Shown here: in pieces, positions 7,986 through 16,060 of the stretch
Position numbering within the stretch: position 1 is the first letter of the stretch
How the letters are laid out: each line of letters starts with the position of its first letter
Origin: Eubacteriales Family XIII. Incertae Sedis bacterium
Lineage (GTDB): Bacteria; Bacillota; Clostridia; Peptostreptococcales; Anaerovoracaceae
Reading direction: 5' to 3'
Assembly: GCA_031257215.1 (NCBI GenBank)
Contig: JAIRPC010000011.1
Span: 1-26,147 of the forward strand
Length of the DNA: 26,147 nucleotides
Notes under the pieces: generated by a model
Seen by the model: only the letters and a program-made list of their open reading frames with translations
Databases searched by the model: none
Told to the model about the DNA's origin: nothing
Made by a program: the position numbers and the translations under genes

Positions 7986-10900
7986 ATGCAAGCTATTTTT
8001 TCAGAAACCAGAAATAAAAGGGCGCGGATGATAGTGGCGGGCGCACTCACCGTCGCGTTGCTCCTGACCGGCGTGCCGATAGTCGGCTGGCTGGGCGCAC
8101 AGGACGGCTCGGGAGACTCGGCTGTCTACGCGCAGGGTTTGGAGGCGGGCGAAACCAATGACTCCACGCAAGCTGCCGCGGCAGCCAAGACAGAGATAGA
8201 CTATCTGGGAGATACCTATCAGCTGCCTGCCGGCCATGTATTCACTAACATTACGACCGAGCGCCTGAGCTTCCTGCTCGGCTACACTGCCACAAACTCC
8301 GCAAACGCCAACACCGATGCGGCCTACGATCCGAGCGGAAACTACGCGTTCGTGTTCGGTGGTCCCGAGAACGCCAGCTCGCTTGCGGCCGTGCCGCTCA
8401 TAGGCGAGGTCGCGAAGGAGTACGGCGTGGAAACCGTATACCACTACGACCCGAAGCTCGATGGCGATAAGCTCGACATCACGGGCGCGAATCCTGCGGT
8501 GGCGTCTGCATTCACCGACCTGTGGTCCGGCGCGCGCGGCATCAAGACCAGGCTGAAGGGCGGTGTTGACCCTGCGTATACATCGTCCGACACCTATTTC
8601 TTCATCTATAACAAGAACAGGGTGGCGGATACGGACAACGATTCGGATACGCCAGACGTTTCGGCGCCGGTCGTGGCAGGCGTGCTGTCCAAGGCGCAGG
8701 CCATAGGCCAGACGCAGGCGATTAATTACAAGCAGAATATAGCCGCGGCGTTCGAAGCGGCGGGCGTCGATCCCGTGACGAACAAGGCCAACGTGAAGAC
8801 CTATCCGTTCTTCGATTATTTCAAGACTAGGATAAACGCAGTCGTCGGCTCGCCAACGACATACGCAAATGTGATAATACCCGAATCGGCCCGCGAAACT
8901 TTTGCCATACAGACCGTGACGCTGCCCGAGCTGTTCCATATCTTCGAGAGCGAGGGCGACTACGCGATTTTCCTCGGCGGCACATGGTGCCCGTACACGA
9001 GCCCCACGGACAACATCGCCAACACCGCGGCGGTGACGAATGGTGTCCGCAAGGTCTACCAGTTCGATCTGCGGCTTGACGGCGCGACATCGGCCACGGG
9101 CCTGAAGACCGTGTTCAAGTCCGGCGATACAGAAGCCGAAGACCCGCGCATCAACGGAAATACAGTAGTGGAAGGCAGTCATCTGTATGGAAAACTGCTC
9201 GACTATCTCTCAAATCTGGAACTGGAGCCTGGCGTTGTCGAATACCTCTATTACCCGAACGGCGACACATCGAAGCCGGTGAGCGAGAAGAAAGCCGCAA
9301 AGAACATCGGCGTGCCATTCTTGTTCGAGTACAACAAGGACAACAAAGCCGCGGATGGCACAGCCGCGCCCGTGGCCAGCGAATGGATAGGCTATAAGCC
9401 GCTGAAAAAAGAGCTGTACGCATATGCCTGGTACACGAAGAACAATGTGCGTGACTACTTGAACGATGCGGGATATTACGAGAAGCAGCTGGGCCGCCCC
9501 GTGAATCCCGATGTGGATGATACCGAGGGCAACGGCGCGGTAAGCGCTTCGCTCGCGCTGCCGGGGCTCTACACGTTCTTTGATGGACTGAACAGAAACC
9601 GCACGGATTCCGACCCATGGGCGGAAAACCCGGGCGCCAGGCCAAGCCCGTCGGGTACGCCCGAACCGAGCGGCGGCTGTGGCTCGGATGTAAAGGAAAT
9701 CCTCCTCGGAGTCGAGAATCCGATTCTTGGCCAGAACGGCAACGACGGTTACGATGTCCAGCACTACGATATCGATGCCGCATACAAGGAAGCTCTGAAC
9801 GCCACTCCGTCCGCGTTGCGCGCGAACCTGCACGCGGAAACGAAGATAACGGCGAAGGCCACGAAGAGCCTCAGCAAGATAGAGTTCGACTTCCGCGCCG
9901 ACGCTGACCGCGCAGATGTGGGCAGCGTGAAGCTGAACGGTGTCGATGTAGACAAGGCGGCGGTGACGTCCGTCAGCGACGATGCGGCCGACAGGCACAA
10001 GCTCGTCATAACGCCCGAGACCGCCATCGCAAGCGGCAGCACGTTCACGGTGGATATTGTTTATTGGGTGAAAACCGGCACATACAAATTCAATGGCGCT
10101 TCCACGCAGGGATTTGTGCCTAGTGCGAACGGCACGGGCGCAACCGCGCTCGGCGAGCCGAACGGAGCCACCTTCTGGTTTCCATCCAACAACAATACAA
10201 CGGACAGAGCCACGTACACCATCTCGCTGACCGCGCCTCGAAATCTTGTCGGCGTCAGCGTCGGAAATCTGATATCCAAGCAGTCGCACGGCTCGGATAT
10301 CACGAGGGTCTGGGAGCAGACGCAACCCACGATACCATACCTGGTCGATGCGTCGTTTGGCGACTATATCGAGTTCAGCGACGAGATAGAGCTGATAGAC
10401 GGGACGAAGATACCCGCCTACGGCTACGTGGACAAATCCCTCTATAACAGCAGCAACACGAATAAGCGGCGGGCATATTGGTACGCGAAGGACTTGCAGG
10501 AGTACATCAACTGGGCCGAGAGCCATTTCGGAAAATACCCGGGCGAATCGGCGGGCTTCGTGTTCGAAAACCTGAAGGACGGCGATGACGGCGTGGGCTA
10601 CAGCCTTGAGACTGTCGGGCGCCCGTATTACAGCGGCATTCCGGCTACGTCAACCTTCGTACACGAGCAGCTGCACCAGTGGTTCGGCGACTCGGTGACC
10701 ATCGCGAAATGGGAAGACCTGTGGCTGAACGAGGGCTTCGCGTCGTTCCTGTCCAACATATGGTTCGAGGAAAACGGCGTGCGCCCGAGCGGTTTCGGCG
10801 CCGGCACTACCACGAACGACTGGTATGCAAGATGGTACGAGGACAACAAGGATTCGGATTTCTGGTATATCGCGCCGGCTGATCCGATAAACGCCGCCAA

Positions 10901-11732
10901 CCTGTTCACTGACATCACCTATGGGCGCGGGAGTTATGCGCTCGCGGCGTTGCGCGTGGCGGTGGGAGATGAAGATTTCTTTAACATTGTCAAGACCTGG
11001 GCGGATGAGCAGGCAGGAAAGGCCGCGACCACCGCGCAGTTCATTGAGACCGCGAAGCGCGTGTCGGGTGTCGAGCAAACCGCGCTGGACACGTTGCTGC
11101 AAAGGTATATCTACGACCAGTACAAGCCTGAGAGCTTCCCCGCAGGGCGGCTGCCTGACGCGCCGACAGAGCCTGGCGACGACCAGACTGGCACAGACGA
11201 CGACAAGGTGGGCGATAAGCAGCAGGTTTCCGCCAAGTCCATAGGCGGCGCACGGATAGCGGCGATCGCCAACCAGATCTACAAGGGCAAGGCTATCAGG
11301 CCCGCAGTCAGCGTTGCTCTGGACGGAACTATTCTCGCGCCCGCTGAATACACCGTGTCATACAAGTCCAATACGGGCATCGGGCTGGCATCCGTCACGG
11401 TCACGGGCAAGGGCGCGTACAAGGACAGCGTGACCGCAACATTCAAGATACTGCCCGCCAAGGCGAAATTCAAGAGCGCGAAGGCTGGCAAGGGCAGGGT
11501 GGCGCTGAAATGGTCGAAAGCCAAGGGTGTAACGAAGCAGCAGATACAGTATCGGATCAAGGGCAAGCCATGGAATACCAAAACGGTTTCGGGCGCGACG
11601 GCATCCAAGGCCATCAGCAAGCTGAAAAAGGGCAAGACATACCAGTTCCGCGTCCGCGGGTACAAGGCCACATCCGGGCTCAAATACTTCGCGTCATGGA
11701 GCAGCATTAAAACGGTAAAGGTGAAAAAATAA
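7986..11732 (+). CDS. Secreted paired-thioredoxin-like / M1 aminopeptidase protein, paralogue 1
   Basis: 1248 residues. The start is ATG 7986 after AAAGGAG; an ATG 30 bases upstream lies inside a conserved hairpin arm and is rejected. Signal peptide with probable cleavage at VYA-QG (49/50). Two thioredoxin-like domains follow, at about 83-215 (active-site position replaced by GGPENAS) and 305-455 (WCPYT, Cys335, no second Cys). From about 589 there is a metallopeptidase family M1 region: YDVQHYDI, GEPNGATFWFP (about 723), GYSLET with Glu875 in the place of the usual exopeptidase motif, HEQLH (893-897) with Glu916 as third zinc ligand, and Tyr979 as probable catalytic Tyr. The C-terminus has an Ig-like domain (about 1083-1158) and a Lys-rich fibronectin-III-like domain (1160-1248) ending KTVKVKK. 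It probably trims amino acids from extracellular peptides. The thioredoxin-like call is by pattern, the M1 call is firm. Confidence 0.88.
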   Translation: MQAIFSETRNKRARMIVAGALTVALLLTGVPIVGWLGAQDGSGDSAVYAQGLEAGETNDSTQAAAAAKTEIDYLGDTYQLPAGHVFTNITTERLSFLLGYTATNSANANTDAAYDPSGNYAFVFGGPENASSLAAVPLIGEVAKEYGVETVYHYDPKLDGDKLDITGANPAVASAFTDLWSGARGIKTRLKGGVDPAYTSSDTYFFIYNKNRVADTDNDSDTPDVSAPVVAGVLSKAQAIGQTQAINYKQNIAAAFEAAGVDPVTNKANVKTYPFFDYFKTRINAVVGSPTTYANVIIPESARETFAIQTVTLPELFHIFESEGDYAIFLGGTWCPYTSPTDNIANTAAVTNGVRKVYQFDLRLDGATSATGLKTVFKSGDTEAEDPRINGNTVVEGSHLYGKLLDYLSNLELEPGVVEYLYYPNGDTSKPVSEKKAAKNIGVPFLFEYNKDNKAADGTAAPVASEWIGYKPLKKELYAYAWYTKNNVRDYLNDAGYYEKQLGRPVNPDVDDTEGNGAVSASLALPGLYTFFDGLNRNRTDSDPWAENPGARPSPSGTPEPSGGCGSDVKEILLGVENPILGQNGNDGYDVQHYDIDAAYKEALNATPSALRANLHAETKITAKATKSLSKIEFDFRADADRADVGSVKLNGVDVDKAAVTSVSDDAADRHKLVITPETAIASGSTFTVDIVYWVKTGTYKFNGASTQGFVPSANGTGATALGEPNGATFWFPSNNNTTDRATYTISLTAPRNLVGVSVGNLISKQSHGSDITRVWEQTQPTIPYLVDASFGDYIEFSDEIELIDGTKIPAYGYVDKSLYNSSNTNKRRAYWYAKDLQEYINWAESHFGKYPGESAGFVFENLKDGDDGVGYSLETVGRPYYSGIPATSTFVHEQLHQWFGDSVTIAKWEDLWLNEGFASFLSNIWFEENGVRPSGFGAGTTTNDWYARWYEDNKDSDFWYIAPADPINAANLFTDITYGRGSYALAALRVAVGDEDFFNIVKTWADEQAGKAATTAQFIETAKRVSGVEQTALDTLLQRYIYDQYKPESFPAGRLPDAPTEPGDDQTGTDDDKVGDKQQVSAKSIGGARIAAIANQIYKGKAIRPAVSVALDGTILAPAEYTVSYKSNTGIGLASVTVTGKGAYKDSVTATFKILPAKAKFKSAKAGKGRVALKWSKAKGVTKQQIQYRIKGKPWNTKTVSGATASKAISKLKKGKTYQFRVRGYKATSGLKYFASWSSIKTVKVKK

Positions 11733-11784
11733 TGAAAAACAGGAAATAAATACAGCGGCATGAAAACCTGGCCTGCACACCCAC

Positions 11785-11813
11785 TTGACATATATGCGAA
11801 CCTGTGATATAAA
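11785..11813 (+). promoter_or_regulatory. Promoter of the second aminopeptidase gene, with partial operator over the -35
   Basis: TTGACA (11785-11790), 17 bases, TATAAA (11808-11813). From the -35 to the -10 it matches the promoter at 15974 exactly and differs from that at 7630 by one spacer base. The partial operator ACATATATGCGAAC starts within the -35. Confidence 0.8.
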
Positions 11814-11836
11814 ATAACGGAAAGGTATCTTGTATC

Positions 11837-11855
11837 ACATATATGTTAAGTATGT
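11837..11855 (+). promoter_or_regulatory. Operator O3 of the shared regulon
   Basis: ACATATATGTTAAGTATGT fits ACATA-N9-TATGT. It lies about 17 bases beyond the predicted transcript start near 11820 and 49 bases from the partial copy at the -35. The spacing differs slightly from the other promoters (45 and 47), so the two elements are probably read separately. Confidence 0.7.
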
Positions 11856-11878
11856 ATTATGGAAAGGGTGGTTCGGTT

Positions 11879-11911
11879 ATGCGATGTTTTTTATCAATCG
11901 GTTATAGCTGA
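11879..11911 (+). CDS. Candidate leader peptide (uORF) upstream of the second aminopeptidase gene
   Basis: A 10-codon ORF, MRCFLSIGYS, from ATG 11879 to TGA 11909-11911. GGAAAGGGTGG (11861-11871) provides a ribosome binding site about eight bases before the start. It occupies the same place as the uORF at 7719 and shares the purine-rich site and an Arg-Cys pair, but is shorter. No terminator-like hairpin overlaps it; a small hairpin CTGAC-gggta-GTCAG follows. Weak evidence on its own. Confidence 0.25.
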   Translation: MRCFLSIGYS

Positions 11912-11968
11912 CGGGTAGTCAGACAGACGGACAGTCAATCAGTTGTCGCAGGCAGATCAAACAAATAG

Positions 11969-12066
11969 GGAACGGCTCAACCCCGACGTGCAATCAGTGT
12001 GAGCCGCTCCGCCGCAGCCCGTGGGCCGCATACATATTATAGCATAATTCGGCTTGTATGCGGCTT
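11969..12066 (+). ncRNA. Conserved structured leader RNA, copy 2
   Basis: Hairpin 1 pairs GGAACGGCTCA (11969-11979) with TGAGCCGCTCC (12000-12010), with one mismatch. Hairpin 2 pairs GGGCCGCATAC (12023-12033) with GTATGCGGCTT (12056-12066) through nine Watson-Crick and two G-U pairs, with nested ATTAT-agc-ATAAT (12036-12048). Compared with the leader at 7868, the mismatch positions in hairpin 1 differ and hairpin 2 shows a compensatory change, while loops and the tail up to AAAGGAGAACGAC-ATG are nearly identical. Confidence 0.55.
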
Positions 12067-12087
12067 CGGGAAAGAAAGGAGAACGAC

Positions 12088-15000
12088 ATGCAGGCTATTT
12101 TTATTGGAAGAAAGAGGGTTAGGGCGCTGCTCGCCTCCGCGCTGGCTTTGGCGCTGGCTGTTACCGGCATATTCGCCGCCGCGCCGTCGGCTTCGGCAGC
12201 CAGCCCCGCAGCACCGCAGGCTTCGGCAGAGGGTGCCGCTGGGGCTTCGGCCGCGCCGTCGGAGGATTATTCCCCGTCCAGCACCACGGACTATATCGCC
12301 GCCAAATTCGACGGGATCAGCGCGAACGCGCACGTGTTCGACGTTGTGACGGTGGAGCGGCTGACCAAGGGCGTGCTCGGGCAGGACGGCAACAGCGTCG
12401 TGGTGCTCGGCAGCCCGAAGAACGACAGCACGAAGAAATCGCTGCGCTATATCAATGACGTGGCGCAGGCCTGGGGCATCGAGAAGATCTATTTCTTTGA
12501 CCCGAACCTCGCGGGCGAGGCGGGCGCGGACATCACGGACGCGTCGACGGGCGCACCCTATGCGGCGCGGACGGACAGCCCGAACAACCGCATCTGGGCG
12601 GCTCTGAAAACCGCCGTCACCACCGGCACGGACAATCTCAGGGGCGCGCGCTTGAAGCATATACCCGCGGGTTACACCTCCGACCAGACGCTCCTGTTCG
12701 TGTATAACAGGAAGCCGTCTGGCGCTATCGTGGACAGCGCGGACACTATCGTGTCGAGCCTGCTCATACCCGGCGCGGTGGACGTGGGCAGCACGGCCGC
12801 GCAGAACGCTTTGAAGTCCGATATAGCGGCGGTGTTTTCCGCTGTTCCCGGCTGGACATCGGGGAACACAGGCGAAACCTTCTACGACCAATACTGGTGG
12901 TTTCGGAATGTCTGGACGTACTCCTCGGGCAGCATTGACGGAATAACACAGAGCAAATTCACGGTGAGGCAGGTCACCCAGCCTGAGCTGGTGAACGTGC
13001 TGAACACGCCGGGCACGCACAATGTGTTCATCAGCGGCTCCTGGTGCGGGGACTCGCGGGCACTCACGGCATATCTGGCGGAGAACGCCAGCAAGGCGAA
13101 CGAGCCTGTCTATGTGTTCGACTTCCGCGTCAGCGGCGGCATCGGCGACAGCTCCGCCTATTCCGTGCTGCGCTCAGAGGCACCCACCTCCGATGGCGGC
13201 TATGGCTACACGGGGCTGGGCTTTATCGGCGCTCGGCTCGTGGATCTGTTCGCGCCGTTTGAAAGCGGCACGGTGAACACGGTTTCCAAATACTATCCGA
13301 ACGGCGACAGCTCGGCGCAGCTGGCCACTAGCCCGAACCGCAATTTCCGTTCGCCATTCCTCGTGAAATACCAGAAAGGCAATAACAGCAGCAAGGGGAG
13401 CGTTGTTAAGGAATGGGTACACCAGACGCAGGAATGGGAAGCGCCGTGGAAGTCCGCCGCAGGATATGAGGGCGGGCAGCTCCCAGGCACCTACCTGGAC
13501 TACGAGGTGGCTACGGGAGGCACGAACCAGCTCCAAAACGCGAGGGCTCGTTATGCCCTGGCGGAATTTTTCGGGCAGCCTAGCGTGCATAGCCTCAGCG
13601 GTTATTCGCCGTCAAGCACCGTGGGCACGAATGTCAGCAAGAGCGACAGCGGCTGTGGAGACGACAACGACCCGCTCGACGATCTCGGCGAGAGCAGGCT
13701 CATCCCGAACCAGGGCACGTCGGACTATGATGTCCAGAGCTACGACATAGCCATCGACGCGTCGAGCATTGCGGCGTCCTCGGACGATGTCGATTTCATC
13801 AAGGGCGCAACGACCGTTACCGCTATCGCGAAGAAGGGCCTTTCGCATATCGAGCTGGACTTCAAGCCGCTTGCGGTGAACGGCGGGGAGCTGCGGGTCA
13901 ATGTGGGCAGCATAGACGAGAGCGGCGCGTTCGTGGCGTCGGGCTCGCGCACCGTTACGCATTTTTCGCAGGCGAGCAATGACGCTGAGGATTTGCAGAA
14001 GCTGGCGCTCGACGTGAACTCGCCTATCGCGAGCGGCACGCCGTTCCAGATATTTGTTTCATACACCACGGGGCTGCTCGACACGTTTGTCGGCAACGGC
14101 GAATCGCCGCAGGGCTTCTTTTCGCGAATCGACGAGGGAGGGATCGCCGCTATCGGCGAGCCGCTCGGCGCCATCTACTGGTTCCCGAACAACAACACGC
14201 CCGCCGACGGCGCGAAATACGCGATCACTCTGAAATACCCGTCAGGCTACGAGGGCGTCGCGCCGGGCGTCCGCACATCCAGGAGCGGCACCCAGTCCGT
14301 GTGGAAGGTCAACAGGGATATCGCGTCGTACCAGGCGTTCGCGTCGATAGGGAAATACACCATAGTCGGCGGCACGGGCAATAACTATCTGTCAATAACA
14401 GCGCCTACGGCGTACACGCAAACCGTGAACAACGGCAACAACCCCGACAATTTGGACGAGAAGAAAATCAACAAGGCCATCCCGTACTACAATTACGTCA
14501 ACAGCACGATCTACGCCGCGAACGCCAGCCGCAACCGCGACAAGGCCGACGCGTTCACGCACGAGCTGCCGCTGTATATCCGCGCGCTTGAAAGCATCGC
14601 GGGCCCATACCCCGGCGAGGCGGCGGGGTTCGTCTTTGACAACCTGGGGGATGGCCACGGCTCGCCCGCCTCGTGGGGCGCGGTCGAAACGGCTGACCGC
14701 CCGTTCTTCACGGGCACGAATATCACGAGCGAACGCACCTTTGTACACGAGTACGCGCACCAGTGGTACGGCGATGCGGTCCGCATAGCGGGCTGGGAAG
14801 ACCTCTGGCTGAACGAGGGCTTCGCCACCTATGTTACCGACCTGTATTACGAGCAGAAGCCCGGCTCGGAGTTTTCCGCGCAGGAGAAATGGGAGAATGT
14901 CTACAACAGCACCGCCGCGAACAAGCCGTGGTGGGGCTACGCGCCCGCGAAGATCGAGACTGAGGGCGATCTGTTCGGCGGGGCTTCCGCCGCGTACAAC

Positions 15001-15783
15001 AGGGGTGCGCTCGCCCTCGCCGCCCTGCGCGCCGAGATAGGTGACGCGAAATTCCTGAAAATCCTGAAAGACTGGCCGACGGAGAAAAAAGGGCAGGCGG
15101 TAACTACGGCTGACTTCGTGGCGTTTGCCGCCGCCAGCGCGGGGCAGGACCTGACCGACTGGGCGGACGCGTGGCTCTACGGGCAGGCGAAGCCCGCCGC
15201 GTTCATAACGAGCGATATCCCGAAGGATCCAGGCAAGGGCGACGACAAGCCAGGCGGCAATGATGACAAGCAGCAGATCACAGCGAAGTCCATCTCCGGC
15301 GCGAGGATAGCCGCTATCAAAGACCAGATCTATAATGGCAAGGCGGCCATCCCCGCTGTCAAGGTCACGCTGAACGGCGCGGCGCTCACGGCGGCCGACT
15401 ATGCGCTGACGTACCGCTCCAACACGGGCATAGGGCTGGCGTCCGTCACGGCTACGGGCAAGGGCGCGTACAAGGACAGCGTGACCGCGACGTTCAAGAT
15501 ACTGCCCGCCAAGGCGAAGCTCAAGAGCGCGAAGGCCGGCAAGGGCAGGGTGACGCTGAAATGGTCGAAAGCCAAGGGCGTCACGAAGCAGCAGATCCAG
15601 TACCGCATCAAGGGCAAGGCGTGGAAGAGCATAACGGTTTCAGGCGCGGCGGTGTCCAAGGTAGTGAAGAAGCTGAAAAAGGGCAAGACCTACCAGTTCC
15701 GCATCCGGGGCTACAAGAAGGCCGGAAGCGAGAAATACCAAGCGGCATGGAGCGGCATCAAGACGGTGAAGGTGAGGAAGTAA
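12088..15783 (+). CDS. Secreted paired-thioredoxin-like / M1 aminopeptidase protein, paralogue 2
   Basis: 1231 residues, starting at ATG 12088 after AAAGGAG (the ATG at 12058 is in a hairpin arm). Signal peptide with probable cleavage at ASA-AS (37/38). Thioredoxin-like domain 1, about 80-210, has GSPKNDS instead of a Cys motif. Domain 2, about 290-432, has SGSWCGDS with Cys320 and no partner Cys. M1 peptidase: YDVQSYDIAID (about 547), GEPLGAIYWFP (about 689), GAVET with Glu867, HEYAH (887-891), third ligand Glu910 and Tyr970. All expected M1 zinc and catalytic residues are present. Ig-like domain from about 1067 and fibronectin-like domain from about 1144, ending KTVKVRK. Domain order is the same as in the neighbour at 7986, so this is a tandem duplication with strong divergence in the N-terminal half and near-identity in the C-terminal DNA. 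Confidence 0.88.
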   Translation: MQAIFIGRKRVRALLASALALALAVTGIFAAAPSASAASPAAPQASAEGAAGASAAPSEDYSPSSTTDYIAAKFDGISANAHVFDVVTVERLTKGVLGQDGNSVVVLGSPKNDSTKKSLRYINDVAQAWGIEKIYFFDPNLAGEAGADITDASTGAPYAARTDSPNNRIWAALKTAVTTGTDNLRGARLKHIPAGYTSDQTLLFVYNRKPSGAIVDSADTIVSSLLIPGAVDVGSTAAQNALKSDIAAVFSAVPGWTSGNTGETFYDQYWWFRNVWTYSSGSIDGITQSKFTVRQVTQPELVNVLNTPGTHNVFISGSWCGDSRALTAYLAENASKANEPVYVFDFRVSGGIGDSSAYSVLRSEAPTSDGGYGYTGLGFIGARLVDLFAPFESGTVNTVSKYYPNGDSSAQLATSPNRNFRSPFLVKYQKGNNSSKGSVVKEWVHQTQEWEAPWKSAAGYEGGQLPGTYLDYEVATGGTNQLQNARARYALAEFFGQPSVHSLSGYSPSSTVGTNVSKSDSGCGDDNDPLDDLGESRLIPNQGTSDYDVQSYDIAIDASSIAASSDDVDFIKGATTVTAIAKKGLSHIELDFKPLAVNGGELRVNVGSIDESGAFVASGSRTVTHFSQASNDAEDLQKLALDVNSPIASGTPFQIFVSYTTGLLDTFVGNGESPQGFFSRIDEGGIAAIGEPLGAIYWFPNNNTPADGAKYAITLKYPSGYEGVAPGVRTSRSGTQSVWKVNRDIASYQAFASIGKYTIVGGTGNNYLSITAPTAYTQTVNNGNNPDNLDEKKINKAIPYYNYVNSTIYAANASRNRDKADAFTHELPLYIRALESIAGPYPGEAAGFVFDNLGDGHGSPASWGAVETADRPFFTGTNITSERTFVHEYAHQWYGDAVRIAGWEDLWLNEGFATYVTDLYYEQKPGSEFSAQEKWENVYNSTAANKPWWGYAPAKIETEGDLFGGASAAYNRGALALAALRAEIGDAKFLKILKDWPTEKKGQAVTTADFVAFAAASAGQDLTDWADAWLYGQAKPAAFITSDIPKDPGKGDDKPGGNDDKQQITAKSISGARIAAIKDQIYNGKAAIPAVKVTLNGAALTAADYALTYRSNTGIGLASVTATGKGAYKDSVTATFKILPAKAKLKSAKAGKGRVTLKWSKAKGVTKQQIQYRIKGKAWKSITVSGAAVSKVVKKLKKGKTYQFRIRGYKKAGSEKYQAAWSGIKTVKVRK

Positions 15784-15852
15784 GAAAAACGCATCAGCGG
15801 AATCCGCAATGGCGCGGGCGCGCCACCCTTCACCGACATGTGTGAGCCAACC

Positions 15853-15940
15853 CTCGTCATTGCGGGCCGTCGCAAGCGCCGCCGCAATCCAGAGACACGC
15901 GACAGCGCTGGATTGCTTCGCCTTACGGCTCGCAATGGCG
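15853..15940. repeat. Palindromic intergenic repeat, full copy
   Basis: Bases 15853-15891 are identical to 24603-24641. Here the element is complete: CATTGCGGGCCGT...CCGCAATCCAG is followed after a 15-base loop by CTGGATTGC...ACGGCTCGCAATG, giving a long imperfect hairpin of about 35-base arms. Elements of the type 'TCATTGCGAGC...GCAATCC' are dispersed in many bacterial genomes. In transcripts the hairpin may slow or end readthrough from the aminopeptidase gene. Confidence 0.75.
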
Positions 15941-15973
15941 TCGGAAAAAATTTTAATTATTTTCATAACATTC

Positions 15974-16002
15974 TTGACATATATGCGAACCTGTGATATA
16001 AA
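15974..16002 (+). promoter_or_regulatory. Promoter of the 16061-22667 operon, with partial operator over the -35
   Basis: TTGACA (15974-15979), 17 bases, TATAAA (15997-16002), matching the promoter at 11785 exactly across this block. The predicted start near 16009 gives a leader of only about 50 bases, so the long structured leader of the aminopeptidase genes is absent here. Confidence 0.8.
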
Positions 16003-16023
16003 TATCATTGAAGTTCGTATATA

Positions 16024-16042
16024 ACATATATGCGAAGTATGT
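16024..16042 (+). promoter_or_regulatory. Operator O4 of the shared regulon
   Basis: ACATATATGCGAAGTATGT fits ACATA-N9-TATGT. It ends only 18 bases before the start codon and abuts the ribosome binding site GAGAGGAG, so a bound protein would block both transcription start and elongation. Confidence 0.7.
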
Positions 16043-16060
16043 ATTAGAGAGGAGAACGAA

